Part shown: in pieces, positions 9,175 through 19,003 of the stretch
How the letters are laid out: each line of letters begins with the position of its first letter
Position numbering within the stretch: the stretch's first letter is position 1
Assembly: GCF_014931605.1 (NCBI RefSeq)
Contig: NZ_CP053382.1
Location: 1,736,001 to 1,800,000 of the forward strand
Direction of reading: 5' to 3'
DNA: 64,000 nucleotides
Origin: Halomonas sp. MCCC 1A13316
GTDB taxonomy: Bacteria > Pseudomonadota > Gammaproteobacteria > Pseudomonadales > Halomonadaceae
Program-made: the position numbers and the translations under genes
The notes under the pieces: generated by a model
The model's database searches: none
The model's input: only the letters and a program-made list of their open reading frames with translations
What the model was told of the DNA's origin: nothing

Positions 9175-10071
9175 ATGCAGTTTCCCACCATCGAGGATAT
9201 CGTCGGCCATACGCCGTTGATTCGGCTGAAGCGCATTACGGCGGGTCGCAACAACACCCTGCTGGCCAAGCTGGAAGGCAACAATCCTGCCGGGTCGGTA
9301 AAGGATCGGCCCGCACTTTCGATGCTCGAGCAGGCCGAAGCCAGAGGCGACATTGTGCCCGGCGACACCCTGATCGAAGCGACGTCGGGCAACACCGGAA
9401 TCGCGCTGGCCATGGCCGCGACGATCAAGGGGTACCGCCTGATCCTGACCATGCCCGAGAGCGCCTCCAGCGAGCGCAAGCAGGCCATGGCAGCCTATGG
9501 TGCCAAGCTGATCACGGTCAGCAAGGAGGGCGGTATGGAAGAGGCGCGCGACCTGGCCGAGGCGATGATCGCCCGCGGCGAGGGCAAGCCGCTCAACCAA
9601 TTCGCCAATCCCGACAATCCCTTGGCGCACTATCGTGGTACTGGCCCCGAGCTGTGGGAGCAGACCGAGGGCACGATCACGCATTTCGTCAGTTCCATGG
9701 GAACCACTGGAACGATCATGGGGGTTTCACGCTATCTCAAGGAGCGCAATCCCCAGGTCCAGATCGTCGGCTTGCAACCGGAAGACGGTGCCAGCATTGC
9801 CGGTATTCGGCGCTGGCCGAAGGAGTACTTGCCGAGCATTTTCGATGCCACACGTGTCGATCATGTGCTCGACATCGGTCAGTACGAAGCCGAGGAACAC
9901 ATGCGTCGCATGGCGCGTGAAGAAGGCATTCTCGCCGGAGTCTCGTCCGGGGGCGCCCTGGCCGGTGCGCTGCGCATCGCCGAACAGGTCGAAGACGCAG
10001 TGATCGTTTTCATCGTCTGCGATCGCGGTGATCGCTATCTCTCTACCGGGCTGTTCGCCCCGGAGGCATGA
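9175..10071 (+). CDS. cysM: O-acetylserine sulfhydrylase B
   Basis: CysM makes cysteine from O-acetylserine and sulfide or thiosulfate with PLP. The 298-residue length fits CysM rather than the longer CysK. The PLP lysine lies in NPAGSVKDRPA, the substrate loop is EATSGNTGIALA, and the phosphate-binding glycine loop is SSMGTTGTIMG. The cofactor serine region GVSSGGALAGA is near the C-terminus. The divergent barA leaves about 115 bases for promoters. rlmD starts 7 bases after its stop. Confidence 0.95.
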   Translation: MQFPTIEDIVGHTPLIRLKRITAGRNNTLLAKLEGNNPAGSVKDRPALSMLEQAEARGDIVPGDTLIEATSGNTGIALAMAATIKGYRLILTMPESASSERKQAMAAYGAKLITVSKEGGMEEARDLAEAMIARGEGKPLNQFANPDNPLAHYRGTGPELWEQTEGTITHFVSSMGTTGTIMGVSRYLKERNPQVQIVGLQPEDGASIAGIRRWPKEYLPSIFDATRVDHVLDIGQYEAEEHMRRMAREEGILAGVSSGGALAGALRIAEQVEDAVIVFIVCDRGDRYLSTGLFAPEA

Positions 10072-10078
10072 GGTGGCA

Positions 10079-11491
10079 ATGCTTGGCAAGCGACGTCCGG
10101 TGCGCCAGCGCTCCGGCGTCTCGGGACTGCAGCGGCGTTCGGGCGAAGCCCCTCCTGCAGCGACACCGGCCGCGGATGCGGCTACGCTCATCGAGCGGCT
10201 GGCCCACGATGGACGTGGCGTAGCACATGCCGCCAGTGGCAAGACCCTGTTCGTCGAAGGGGCGCTGCCGGGCGAGCGCGTCGAGGCGGCCGTTCATCGC
10301 ACGCGCAAGCGCTACGACGAGGCGCATGTCCGCGAACTGCTCGAGTCATCGGCGGAGCGGGCCGAACCGCCCTGCGCTCATTATGGCCAGTGTGGCGGCT
10401 GCGACCTGCAGCACCTCGCCGTCGAGGCTCAGCGTGAGCACAAGCGCGCTGTACTTGCCGACTTGTTGGCACGGGAGGGCATCGAGCTCGCCGAGCCTCC
10501 CGAACTGCTGGTCGGGGATCCACTCGGCTACCGGCGTCGCGCCCGGCTGGGGGTCAAGGTGGATGCCGAGGGTGGCGTGCATCTTGGCTTCCGTGCGCGC
10601 CACGCCAGCCGCCTGGTCGATATACAGAGTTGCGAGGTGCTGCAAGACAAGCTCTCGGTGCTGATCGGACCGCTGCGGGAACTATTGGCCGAGCTCGAGG
10701 CCCCGCGTCTGGTGGGGCACCTGGAGCTGATCGCCACCGAGTCCACTCGCGTATTGGTGGTTCGTCAGCTGCGCGCCAATCGCGCCGACCGACAGCGCTG
10801 GTGCGCGTTCGGCGAAAGCCATGGCGTAGCCGTGGCACACCTGCTGGGACGCGAGCAGCCGGCCCAGGAGTGGTTGGGCGAGGCCCCCACGCTTGGTTAT
10901 CGGTTGCCGGGGGGCAAGCAAGAGTTGCACCTCGACTTTGCTCCCGGCGATTTCGTGCAGGTCAACGAGCAGGTCAATCGTGAGCTGGTGGCCACGGTGC
11001 GGCAATGGCTAGCGCCGATTGCCAGTCACCGCGTGCTGGACCTGTTCGCCGGCATCGGCAACTTCGGCCTGCCGCTAGCGGCTGATGGAGCCAAGGTCAC
11101 GGCGGCGGAAGGCAACCCTGCCATGGTGATTCGTCTCCAGCAGAATGCGAGCAGCAATGAACTCGATATCGAGGCCCTTCAGCTCGACCTCAACGACCAA
11201 GCGGCCGTGACGGGACTCCTGGCGCGTCTTTCGCCCGAGGCGGTAGTGCTGGACCCGCCCCGTGACGGTGCCGATGCGGTATGTCGTGCGCTGATCGAAC
11301 GCCCCGTGTCGCGGCTGGTCTACATTGCCTGTGACCCTGCCACGCTGGCGCGCGATGCGGCACGACTCGTGCATGGTGGTTATCGCATCACACGGGTGGC
11401 GGTGGCCGACATGTTCGTGCACACCTCGCATCTGGAGTCCCTGCTGTTGCTCGAACACGGTGCAACGCAGCCGTCATCGCAAGGAGCCTAG
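10079..11491 (+). CDS. rlmD: 23S rRNA (uracil-1939-C5) methyltransferase RlmD
   Basis: RlmD (RumA) methylates U1939 of 23S rRNA using SAM and contains a 4Fe-4S cluster. The ATG at 10079 follows GGAGG in the cysM tail; the earlier in-frame start at 10028 would add unconserved residues inside cysM. The 470-residue protein has an N-terminal TRAM domain (about 35-95), the cluster cysteines in CAHYGQCGGC, the SAM motif VLDLFAGIGNFGLPL, and catalytic region LDPPRDGAD with the nucleophile in YIACDPATLARD. It is followed within 4 bases by relA, an arrangement shared with E. coli. Confidence 0.95.
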   Translation: MLGKRRPVRQRSGVSGLQRRSGEAPPAATPAADAATLIERLAHDGRGVAHAASGKTLFVEGALPGERVEAAVHRTRKRYDEAHVRELLESSAERAEPPCAHYGQCGGCDLQHLAVEAQREHKRAVLADLLAREGIELAEPPELLVGDPLGYRRRARLGVKVDAEGGVHLGFRARHASRLVDIQSCEVLQDKLSVLIGPLRELLAELEAPRLVGHLELIATESTRVLVVRQLRANRADRQRWCAFGESHGVAVAHLLGREQPAQEWLGEAPTLGYRLPGGKQELHLDFAPGDFVQVNEQVNRELVATVRQWLAPIASHRVLDLFAGIGNFGLPLAADGAKVTAAEGNPAMVIRLQQNASSNELDIEALQLDLNDQAAVTGLLARLSPEAVVLDPPRDGADAVCRALIERPVSRLVYIACDPATLARDAARLVHGGYRITRVAVADMFVHTSHLESLLLLEHGATQPSSQGA

Positions 11492-11495
11492 AGAG

Positions 11496-13772
11496 ATGGT
11501 GAAAGTTCGCGACGATCAGCCACTGACAGACAATGGTGACGTCGACATCGGTCACTGGCTGGAGCGCCTTCAGGAAGACGTCAAGCTGCGCGATCCCGGT
11601 GAAATGAACGAGGCCTGTGAACAGGCCAGGCGCCTCGCGCAGGAAGCCGACCGCCCTCACAAGGCCTGGCTGCCTCGGGACACGACTTACCGCATGGGTC
11701 TGGAGATGGCGGATATCCTCGCCCAGCTCAAGCTTGACCAGCCGGCCCTCGAAGCAGCGGTGCTCTATCGCGCCGTGCGCGAAGGGTTGATATCGGTCGA
11801 TGCCGTGGCACGGCGCTTCGGCAGAGAAGTGGCGCACCTGATCGAGGGTGTGCTGCAGATGGCGGCCATCAGCAACGCCCAGGTTCCTAGCCAGGGGCTG
11901 GTCCAGCACGACCAGCAGGACAACCTGCGCAAGATGCTGGTGACCATGATCGACGACGTGCGCGTGGCGCTGATCAAGATCGCCGAGCGCACCTGCGCAC
12001 TGCGTCAGGTCAAGGACGCCCCCCGAGAGAAGCGCTTGCAGGTCGCCCGCGAGGTGTTCGACATCTATGCGCCGCTGGCTCACCGTCTGGGCATCGGCCA
12101 GGTCAAGTGGGAGCTCGAGGATCTCTCTTTCCGCTACCTGCACGAGGACGACTACAAGACGATCGCGCGCCAATTGGCCGAGAAGCGCCTGGACCGCGAC
12201 CGTTACATCCACGATGTGGTGGACGTGCTCAAGGGCATGCTCGAGACACAGGGCATCACCCAGTACGAGGTCAACGGGCGCGCCAAGCACATCTATTCGA
12301 TCTGGCGCAAAATGAAGCGCAAGCGCATCGACTTCTCCCAGGTCAACGACGTGCGCGCGGTGCGTATCCTGGTGCCGGAGGTGACCGACTGCTACACCGT
12401 GCTGGGGCTGGTTCATTCGCGCTGGCACCACGTGCCCAACGAGTTTGACGACTACATCGCCAACCCCAAGAAGAACGGTTACCAGTCGTTGCACACTGCC
12501 GTGCTGGGGCCGGAAAACAAGGTCCTCGAGATCCAGATCCGCACCTTCGCCATGCATGACGAGGCCGAACTCGGCGTCTGCGCCCATTGGCGCTACAAGG
12601 GGCACGATACCGGCGGCAAGAGTTCCAGTTACGAGGAGAAGATCGCCTGGTTGCGCCAAGTGCTCGAATGGCAGGACGAGGTAGGTGATTTCAGCGACCT
12701 GCGCGAAGGGCTCTCGAGTGACGTGGCCCCGGACCGCATCTACGTGTTCACGCCGGACGGCCACGTCATCGATCTGCCGCGCATCGCCACGCCGATCGAT
12801 TTCGCCTACCGCGTGCATACCGAAGTCGGCCATCGCTGCCGCGGGGCCAAGGTCGACGGTCGCATCGTGCCGCTCACTTACAAGCTCAGGACGGGCCAGC
12901 AGGTCGAGATTCTCACCGCAAGCAAGGGTGGGCCCAGCCGCGACTGGCTCAACCCCAGCCTTGGCTACGTGCGCACCTCGCGGGCGCGCGCCAAGATTCA
13001 GTCGTGGTTCAAGCACCAAGCTCGCGAGCAGAACGTGGAAGAGGGCAAGGCGCTGTTCGACCGCGAGATGAAGCGCCTGGACGTGGAGGACATGGACCTC
13101 GATACACTGGCGCACAAGGTCAACTACCAGGGCCCCGAAGACATGTACGCCGCGCTGGGGGCGGGCGATCTGCGTATTGGCCAGGTGCTGCACCAGGCTC
13201 AGCAGCTGTTCGGCGAGACCGACGACCAGGAGCAGCTCGATCGCCTGCTGGCCAAGCCGCGGCGCGACCAGGGCCGGGGCACTACCAGCGATATTACCGT
13301 GCTGGGCGTGGGCAATCTCAAGACCAGCATGGCCAACTGTTGCCATCCGGTGCCTGGCGAGCCGATCGTCGGTTTCATCACTCAGGGGCGTGGCGTCACC
13401 GTGCATCGCCAGGATTGTCCCAATATTCTGCAGCTGCGTATCGATGAGCCGCAGCGGGTGATCGAGGTGGAGTGGGGCCAGCGTGCCCGCACCCAGTATC
13501 CGGTGGAGGTCGAAATCCAGGCCTGGGATCGCTCCGGCCTGCTGCGCGACGTGACGGGTATCCTGAGCAATGAGAAGGTCAACGTCCTGTCGGTGAATAC
13601 ACTGACCGATACCAGTGACGGCATCGCCCGGATGCGCATCACCGTAGAGGTCGATGGTCTGGAGACGCTGGGCAGGCTCTTTTCACGCATCCAGCAGCTG
13701 TCCAACGTGATCGAGGTACAGCGCCTGCGTACCGGTGCCAAGGGGATGAAGCATAAGGGGAGCAGTACATGA
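11496..13772 (+). CDS. relA: (p)ppGpp synthetase I
   Basis: RelA senses uncharged tRNA on stalled ribosomes and makes (p)ppGpp. The ATG at 11496 has GAGAG just upstream and gives MVKVRDDQPL. The 758-residue protein has the degenerate HD pseudo-hydrolase domain (about 60-215), the synthetase domain with NDVRAVRILVPE and NGYQSLHTAV near 285-335, a TGS domain at about 413-475, the Cys-rich region NCCHPVPGE near 610 and a C-terminal ACT domain. The HD motif looks inactive, as expected for RelA rather than SpoT. It overlaps mazG by four bases, so alarmone synthesis and NTP pyrophosphohydrolase are co-expressed. Confidence 0.96.
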   Translation: MVKVRDDQPLTDNGDVDIGHWLERLQEDVKLRDPGEMNEACEQARRLAQEADRPHKAWLPRDTTYRMGLEMADILAQLKLDQPALEAAVLYRAVREGLISVDAVARRFGREVAHLIEGVLQMAAISNAQVPSQGLVQHDQQDNLRKMLVTMIDDVRVALIKIAERTCALRQVKDAPREKRLQVAREVFDIYAPLAHRLGIGQVKWELEDLSFRYLHEDDYKTIARQLAEKRLDRDRYIHDVVDVLKGMLETQGITQYEVNGRAKHIYSIWRKMKRKRIDFSQVNDVRAVRILVPEVTDCYTVLGLVHSRWHHVPNEFDDYIANPKKNGYQSLHTAVLGPENKVLEIQIRTFAMHDEAELGVCAHWRYKGHDTGGKSSSYEEKIAWLRQVLEWQDEVGDFSDLREGLSSDVAPDRIYVFTPDGHVIDLPRIATPIDFAYRVHTEVGHRCRGAKVDGRIVPLTYKLRTGQQVEILTASKGGPSRDWLNPSLGYVRTSRARAKIQSWFKHQAREQNVEEGKALFDREMKRLDVEDMDLDTLAHKVNYQGPEDMYAALGAGDLRIGQVLHQAQQLFGETDDQEQLDRLLAKPRRDQGRGTTSDITVLGVGNLKTSMANCCHPVPGEPIVGFITQGRGVTVHRQDCPNILQLRIDEPQRVIEVEWGQRARTQYPVEVEIQAWDRSGLLRDVTGILSNEKVNVLSVNTLTDTSDGIARMRITVEVDGLETLGRLFSRIQQLSNVIEVQRLRTGAKGMKHKGSST

Positions 13773-14665
13773 GCGAGACCCGACACGGCATCGATGACCT
13801 GCTGACGCTGATGGCCGTGCTGCGCGATCCTGAGCAGGGCTGCCCATGGGATATCGAGCAGAGCTGGAACAGCATCGTACCGCATACCCTGGAAGAGGCC
13901 TACGAGGTGGCCGATGTCATCGAACGGCGTGCCTGGGACGAACTGCCCGGAGAGCTCGGCGACCTGCTGTTCCAGGTGATCTACTACAGCCAGTTCGCCC
14001 GCGAGGAAGAGCGTTTCGACTTTTATGACGTGGTGCACACGCTGACCGACAAGATGGTGCGTCGCCATCCGCATGTGTTTCCCGATGGTACCCTGGCGTC
14101 GCGCCGCCCGCCCGGCGTCAGTGCCGAGCAGGTCGAGACTCTTCAGGTCCACAGTCGCTGGGAGTCGCTCAAGGCCGAAGAACGCGCCGGGCGCAGCGAA
14201 GAGCCGCTGGGCGCTTCGGTGCTCGACGACGTCCCTCGCACTCTGCCGGCGCTGTCGCGTGCCGCCAAGCTCTCCAAGCGAGCCGCCCGGGTGGGCTTCG
14301 ACTGGCCCGACGCCACGGGTGTGATCGCCAAGATTCGCGAGGAGCTCGACGAGGTCGAGCAGGCCCTGGCCGAGGGTGATCGCATGCATGCCGCCGAAGA
14401 AGTGGGTGACCTGCTGTTCGCCGTGACCAACCTGGCGCGCACCCTCAAGGCCGATCCCGAACGATGCCTGCGCGACACCAATGCCAAGTTCGAGCGGCGC
14501 TTCCGCCATGTCGAGGCGGCCCTGGCCGAAGGCGGCATGACCACCCGCGACGTCGATCTGGCCACCATGGAGCGGCATTGGCAAGAGGCCAAGCGGCTCG
14601 AGAGTCCGGTTTCCGAAACGTCAGTTGAACATTCCGAATCGTCTTCAGGAGGAGATCGGCCATGA
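13769..14665 (+). CDS. mazG: nucleoside triphosphate pyrophosphohydrolase MazG
   Basis: MazG hydrolyses NTPs to NMP and pyrophosphate and in E. coli lowers ppGpp under starvation. The 298-residue protein has two MazG repeats. The first has CPWDIEQSWNS, EEAYEVADVI and ELGDLLFQVIYY, and the second has KIREELDEVEQAL and EEVGDLLFAVTNLAR, so both metal-binding EExxE/ExxD sets look intact. It is slightly longer than the E. coli protein because of a Ser/Glu-rich tail. Its start overlaps the relA stop and its stop overlaps the ppc start, implying coupled translation of all three. Confidence 0.95.
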   Translation: MSETRHGIDDLLTLMAVLRDPEQGCPWDIEQSWNSIVPHTLEEAYEVADVIERRAWDELPGELGDLLFQVIYYSQFAREEERFDFYDVVHTLTDKMVRRHPHVFPDGTLASRRPPGVSAEQVETLQVHSRWESLKAEERAGRSEEPLGASVLDDVPRTLPALSRAAKLSKRAARVGFDWPDATGVIAKIREELDEVEQALAEGDRMHAAEEVGDLLFAVTNLARTLKADPERCLRDTNAKFERRFRHVEAALAEGGMTTRDVDLATMERHWQEAKRLESPVSETSVEHSESSSGGDRP

Positions 14666-17310
14666 GCGGCGATCTGCACGAATCCCTACGCGACAACGTA
14701 CGTATCCTCGGCGACAGCCTGGGCCGCACCATCGCCGATGATCTGGGCCAAGGCTTCGTCGATCGCATCGAGACCATCCGTGGGCTGGCCAAGAGCGGCC
14801 GGCAGGGGGACGGACAGAGCAGCCGCGAGCTGATCGAGTACTTGCGCAAGCTGCCCGATCGCGACCTGCTACCGGTGACCCGTGCTTTCAACCAATTCCT
14901 CAACCTCGCCAACATTGCCGAGCAGCACTATCGGGCACGCTTTCGCCGCGTCGAGGACTACAAGCCCGGCTCGCAGCCGGTACTCTCCGAGCTGCTGCAG
15001 CGTGCTCGCAATGCCGGTCATGCACCGCGCAAGCTGGTCGAGAGTCTGGCCAGCATGCGCGTCGAGCTGGTGCTGACCGCTCACCCCACCGAGGTCATCC
15101 GGCGTACTCTGATTCAAAAGTACGATGCCATCGACGAGTGCCTCACCGTCATCGAATCTTCGCTGGACTATCCCGAGCGGGCCAGCCGTGCCCGTGGGCG
15201 CTTAGAGGAACTGATCAGCCAGGCCTGGCATACCGACGAGATTCGCCACGAGCGCCCCACGCCGGTGGACGAAGCGAAGTGGGGCTTCGCGGTGATCGAG
15301 AACTCACTGTGGCAAGCGGTGCCGGCCTTCCATCGTGACCTCGACAGCCTGCTGCTGGAGTCCGCCGGTGAACGCTTGCCGCTGGACGCCGCGCCGCTCG
15401 TGTTCGCCTCGTGGATGGGGGGCGACCGGGATGGCAACCCCAACGTCACCTCGCGGGTGACCCGAGAAGTCCTGCTGCTGGGGCGCTGGATGGCGGCCGA
15501 TCTCTATTTGCGCGACCTGGAGCAGCTCAAGGCCGAGCTCTCGATGTGGAAGTGCAACAGTGCCCTGCGGGCCGAAGTCGGCAACGTTGCCGAGCCCTAC
15601 CGCGAGCTTCTCAAGCGCCTGCTGCAGCGGGTCGAGGCGACACGCGACTGGGCCAAGGCCCAACTGGACGGGCGTACCTATGAAGGTGGCCCGATCATCG
15701 AGAGCAGCGACCAGCTCTACGCACCGCTGCTGACCTGCTACCGTTCGCTGTGCGACGTCGGCCTCGACACCATCGCCAACGGTGCGTTGCTCGATACCCT
15801 GCGCCGGGTCGCGGTATTCGGCGTGACCCTGACCAAGCTCGACATCCGCCAGGAGGCGAGCCGCCATGCCATGGTCATGGAGGAGCTCACCGATGCGCTA
15901 GGGCTTGGCCACTACCGCGACTGGAGCGAGGAGCAGCGGCAGGCCTTTCTGCTCGCCGAACTCGAGTCTCGCCGGCCACTGATTCCGCGGCGTTGGGAAT
16001 GTTCGGCCGAGACCCGCGAGGTGCTCGACACCTTCATGGTCATCGCCAGCGAACAGTCCGAGGCGCTTGGGACCTACATCATCTCCATGGCCGCTCAGCC
16101 CTCCGACGTACTCACGGTCGCGCTGCTGATGAAAGAAGTGGGAGGTGTCGTCTCGCTACCCATCGCCCCGCTGTTCGAGACCCTCGACGATCTCAATCGC
16201 GCCGGCGACGTGATCGACCGGTTGCTGGCATTACCGGGTTACCGAGCGCTGGTCGACGAGCGCCAGGAAGTGATGATCGGCTACTCCGATTCGGCCAAGG
16301 ATGCCGGCCAGTTGGCGGCAGCCTGGGCCCAGTATCGTGCCCAGGAGCGCCTGGTGGAGGTGTGCCGCAGTCACGCTGTGGACCTGACCCTGTTCCATGG
16401 CCGCGGTGGAGCGGTGGGCCGCGGCGGCGGCCCGGCCTATGCGGCCATTCTGTCACAGCCGCCAGGTTCGGTGAACGGCAGCCTGCGCGTGACTGAGCAG
16501 GGCGAAATGATACGCTTCAAGTTCGGTCAGCCCGACATTGCCCTGCGTTCGATGGAAATTTACGCCTGCGCGGTGCTGGAGGCGAGTCTGCTGCCGCCGC
16601 CGGCGCCAGAACCCCGCTGGCGCGAGGAGATGGATCGCCTGGCCGGCATTGCTCACGGCGCCTATGTCGGAGTGGTGCGCGAGAATGCCGATTTCGTACC
16701 TTACTTCCGTGCCGTGACGCCCGAGGGTGTGTTGGGGCATCTGCCGCTAGGTTCGCGCCCGACCAAGCGACGCCAGGATGGTGGCGTCGAGACGCTGCGC
16801 GCGATTCCGTGGATCTTCGCCTGGACCCAGATCCGCCTGATGCTGCCGGCCTGGCTTGGCAGCGGAGAAGCATTTTCCACGCGCATGGAAGAAGAGGGCG
16901 GCCTCGAGGTGCTGCGCGAGATGCGCGACCGCTGGCCCTTCTTCGGCACCTACCTGGACATGCTCGAGATGCTGTTGGCCAAGGGTGACGTTGGCATCGC
17001 CTCTTACTATGAGCAGCGCCTGGTCGACGAGCCCGCCCTCAAGGAGCTTGGCACCCAGCTGCGCCAGCGCTTCACCAAGCTGCAGTCGGTCTTGCTGGAG
17101 ATTCTCGACCAGCCGCAGTTGCTGGAGCAGACGCCGTTGATCCGCCAGGCCATCGAGGTGCGCAACCCATACATCGACCCGCTGCACGGGTTGCAGGCCG
17201 AACTGCTGCAGCGTAATCGCGACGCCGACGGGGCCATTAGCGGGGAGCTTTCGCGCGCCTTGATGGTGACGATGGCGGGGATCGCCGCAGGCCTGCGCAA
17301 CACGGGCTAA
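14662..17310 (+). CDS. ppc: phosphoenolpyruvate carboxylase
   Basis: Ppc carboxylates PEP to oxaloacetate to refill the TCA cycle. The 882-residue length matches the bacterial enzyme. Active-site boxes are LTAHPTEVIRRTL (catalytic His), GYSDSAKDAG (catalytic Lys) and FHGRGGAVGRGGGP (Arg-Gly loop), with SRPTKRR near the C-terminal regulatory region and the final NTG carboxy-terminus. A GGAGGAG site lies just before the ATG in the end of mazG, so ppc can also be initiated strongly on its own. A hairpin follows 41 bases after the stop. Confidence 0.97.
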   Translation: MSGDLHESLRDNVRILGDSLGRTIADDLGQGFVDRIETIRGLAKSGRQGDGQSSRELIEYLRKLPDRDLLPVTRAFNQFLNLANIAEQHYRARFRRVEDYKPGSQPVLSELLQRARNAGHAPRKLVESLASMRVELVLTAHPTEVIRRTLIQKYDAIDECLTVIESSLDYPERASRARGRLEELISQAWHTDEIRHERPTPVDEAKWGFAVIENSLWQAVPAFHRDLDSLLLESAGERLPLDAAPLVFASWMGGDRDGNPNVTSRVTREVLLLGRWMAADLYLRDLEQLKAELSMWKCNSALRAEVGNVAEPYRELLKRLLQRVEATRDWAKAQLDGRTYEGGPIIESSDQLYAPLLTCYRSLCDVGLDTIANGALLDTLRRVAVFGVTLTKLDIRQEASRHAMVMEELTDALGLGHYRDWSEEQRQAFLLAELESRRPLIPRRWECSAETREVLDTFMVIASEQSEALGTYIISMAAQPSDVLTVALLMKEVGGVVSLPIAPLFETLDDLNRAGDVIDRLLALPGYRALVDERQEVMIGYSDSAKDAGQLAAAWAQYRAQERLVEVCRSHAVDLTLFHGRGGAVGRGGGPAYAAILSQPPGSVNGSLRVTEQGEMIRFKFGQPDIALRSMEIYACAVLEASLLPPPAPEPRWREEMDRLAGIAHGAYVGVVRENADFVPYFRAVTPEGVLGHLPLGSRPTKRRQDGGVETLRAIPWIFAWTQIRLMLPAWLGSGEAFSTRMEEEGGLEVLREMRDRWPFFGTYLDMLEMLLAKGDVGIASYYEQRLVDEPALKELGTQLRQRFTKLQSVLLEILDQPQLLEQTPLIRQAIEVRNPYIDPLHGLQAELLQRNRDADGAISGELSRALMVTMAGIAAGLRNTG

Positions 17311-17351
17311 GAATGTACCGCGTTCGCCAAACTGGGAAGGTGGCCTCAAGA

Positions 17352-17381
17352 GAATCGCCCCGGCCTTGGCCGGGGCGATTC
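17352..17381. terminator. hairpin between convergent ppc and peroxiredoxin genes
   Basis: Two perfectly complementary 14-base arms (GAATCGCCCCGGCC and its reverse complement) flank a two-base TT centre. The stem is strong but lacks a clear T-tract on either strand. Its place between two convergent genes suggests a bidirectional terminator or mRNA 3' end stabiliser. Confidence 0.6.
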
Positions 17382-17407
17382 ATGTCTGGCGGCAACGCAG
17401 GCGAGCC

Positions 17408-18067
17408 TTACTGAGGCTGTTTGACCGTGCGCAGGTAGGGCTTGAGCGTAGTGAAGCCCTCCGGGTATTTTTTCTTCGCCTCCTCGTCGCTGACCGCCGG
17501 GGGGATAATTACGTCTTCGCCCGGGCGCCAGTTCACCGGCGTGGCAACGGTGTGCTTGGCATTGAGCTGGATCGAGTCGAGCAAACGCAAGACCTCGTTG
17601 AAATCACGGCCTGAGGTCATGGGGTAGACCAGCATTGCCTTGACCTTCTTGTCCGGGCCGATGATGAACACCGAGCGTACCGTGGCGTTTTCAGTCGGGG
17701 TGCGGCCCTCGGCGCTGCCGGTCTCCTCGGCTGGCAGCATGTCGTAGAGCTTGGCGACCTCGAGGTTGTCGTCGCCGATCATCGGATAGTTGGGCGCCGT
17801 GCCCTGGGTTTCCTCGATGTCCTTGGACCAGGCGGCGTGATTGTCCACCGGGTCCACCGAAAGGCCGATGATCTTTGTGTTGCGCTTGTCGAACTCCGGC
17901 TTGAGCTTTGCCATGTAGCCCAGCTCGGTGGTGCACACCGGAGTGAAATCCTTAGGATGCGAGAAGAGAATGCACCAGCCGTCACCGATCCATTCATGAA
18001 AGTTCACGGTGCCTTGGGTAGTTTGCGCAGTGAAATCGGGCGCGATATCGCCGATTCTAAGACTCAT
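17408..18067 (-). CDS. 1-Cys type (Prx6-like) peroxiredoxin
   Basis: This is a thiol peroxidase of the AhpC/TSA superfamily, reducing H2O2 and organic peroxides. The 219-residue protein carries the peroxidatic cysteine Cys45 in PKDFTPVCTTEL, and the Prx6-specific stretch GLSVDPVDNHAAW. The C-terminal NWRPGEDVIIPP segment is also typical of the Prx6 group, with no obvious C-terminal resolving cysteine. It stands alone; about 120 bases upstream may hold the promoter, but no clear OxyR site was recognised. Confidence 0.93.
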   Translation of the reverse strand: MSLRIGDIAPDFTAQTTQGTVNFHEWIGDGWCILFSHPKDFTPVCTTELGYMAKLKPEFDKRNTKIIGLSVDPVDNHAAWSKDIEETQGTAPNYPMIGDDNLEVAKLYDMLPAEETGSAEGRTPTENATVRSVFIIGPDKKVKAMLVYPMTSGRDFNEVLRLLDSIQLNAKHTVATPVNWRPGEDVIIPPAVSDEEAKKKYPEGFTTLKPYLRTVKQPQ

Positions 18068-18187
18068 CGTGGTGACTCCAGGATCATGAGTTCATGTGAA
18101 GGCCGCATGATGTCATGCAGCGCTGCTTGAATATAGAACATGCTTGAACGAGACGCTTCGCCGAGAGCAAAGTCTCGCTCGCTCACG

Positions 18188-18862
18188 TCAAAATGCGAAG
18201 TGGAGCGAAGCCGTGATCAGGTTCAGGTGGGCCATGCTGGGGGCATTGATTTCCTCGAACTCCAGCCGGCTCACCAGTCGGTTATGCTGTAGCCGTGCAC
18301 CTAAACCCTGAATGCGGGCGGTGCCGGTCGTCGCCATGTATTGCGGCTCACTTGGAGAGACCGGGTCGCCCTCCCATTCGGCGAAGCCCGACTTGGCATA
18401 GAAACCGAGTTGACCCATGCGCACCCCGGCCACCAGGCTTCCGCCCAGCGTGGTGGTATTGACCAGCAGCGCCTGATCGGAATAACGGGTCGGAACCTCA
18501 TCGCTCTCGCGATAGGTGAATTCGGCACCGAGGTCGAGCTGGGGTAAGTTCACCGGCGAGAAGCCCGCCGTCAAGCGGAAGCCGGAGGTATAACCGTCGA
18601 TCGTCTCGAGGTCACCGCCTTCCAGCACGACGCCATTATCGAGGTACATCAAGTCACTTGTCCTGCTGGCGTAGGAGGGCCTGCTCAAGGTAGAGAAAGT
18701 CAAGGAAGCCAACAGGGCGCGTGAGGCCTCGGTATAGGCGGCAGGCTCGTTGTGCAGGGGCATGTTCGCGCCGGGAGACGCACTCGTCTCTGCCATGGCC
18801 ACGTGTGGCAGCAGCATCAGGCCGGCAGCCATGCTGATGGCACCTCTGAAACACGCTCTCAT
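18188..18862 (-). CDS. putative outer-membrane beta-barrel protein
   Basis: The ATG at 18862 has AGGGA 6 bases upstream and yields a 224-residue product with a signal peptide (MRACFRG, hydrophobic core, cleavage near AMA-ET around residue 24). The rest alternates polar and hydrophobic residues in strand-like blocks such as SGFRLTAGFSP and LDLGAEFTYRES, and it ends ITASLHFAF, with the terminal Phe recognised by the BAM machinery. These are sequence features of an 8-10 stranded outer-membrane barrel. No enzyme motif was recognised, so the function is unknown. It has no operon partners. Confidence 0.65.
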   Translation of the reverse strand: MRACFRGAISMAAGLMLLPHVAMAETSASPGANMPLHNEPAAYTEASRALLASLTFSTLSRPSYASRTSDLMYLDNGVVLEGGDLETIDGYTSGFRLTAGFSPVNLPQLDLGAEFTYRESDEVPTRYSDQALLVNTTTLGGSLVAGVRMGQLGFYAKSGFAEWEGDPVSPSEPQYMATTGTARIQGLGARLQHNRLVSRLEFEEINAPSMAHLNLITASLHFAF

Positions 18863-19003
18863 TTTCCCTGACCCATTCCCTGTGCGATGCAGTTCAGCTT
18901 CGCCTATTGGAATCGAGTTAAAGCGAAATATGCGCCTAGCTCGGGCGTACGAAGCCAACTACAAGAGCTTAGCAGCCGGTTAGCGTGACCGCCAGGCTGC
19001 TCC

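Noticed and set aside
11388..13406. 672-codon open frame on the minus strand
   Set aside because: It is antisense to relA, rich in His/Leu/Val of shadow type, without motifs; high GC makes such frames common.
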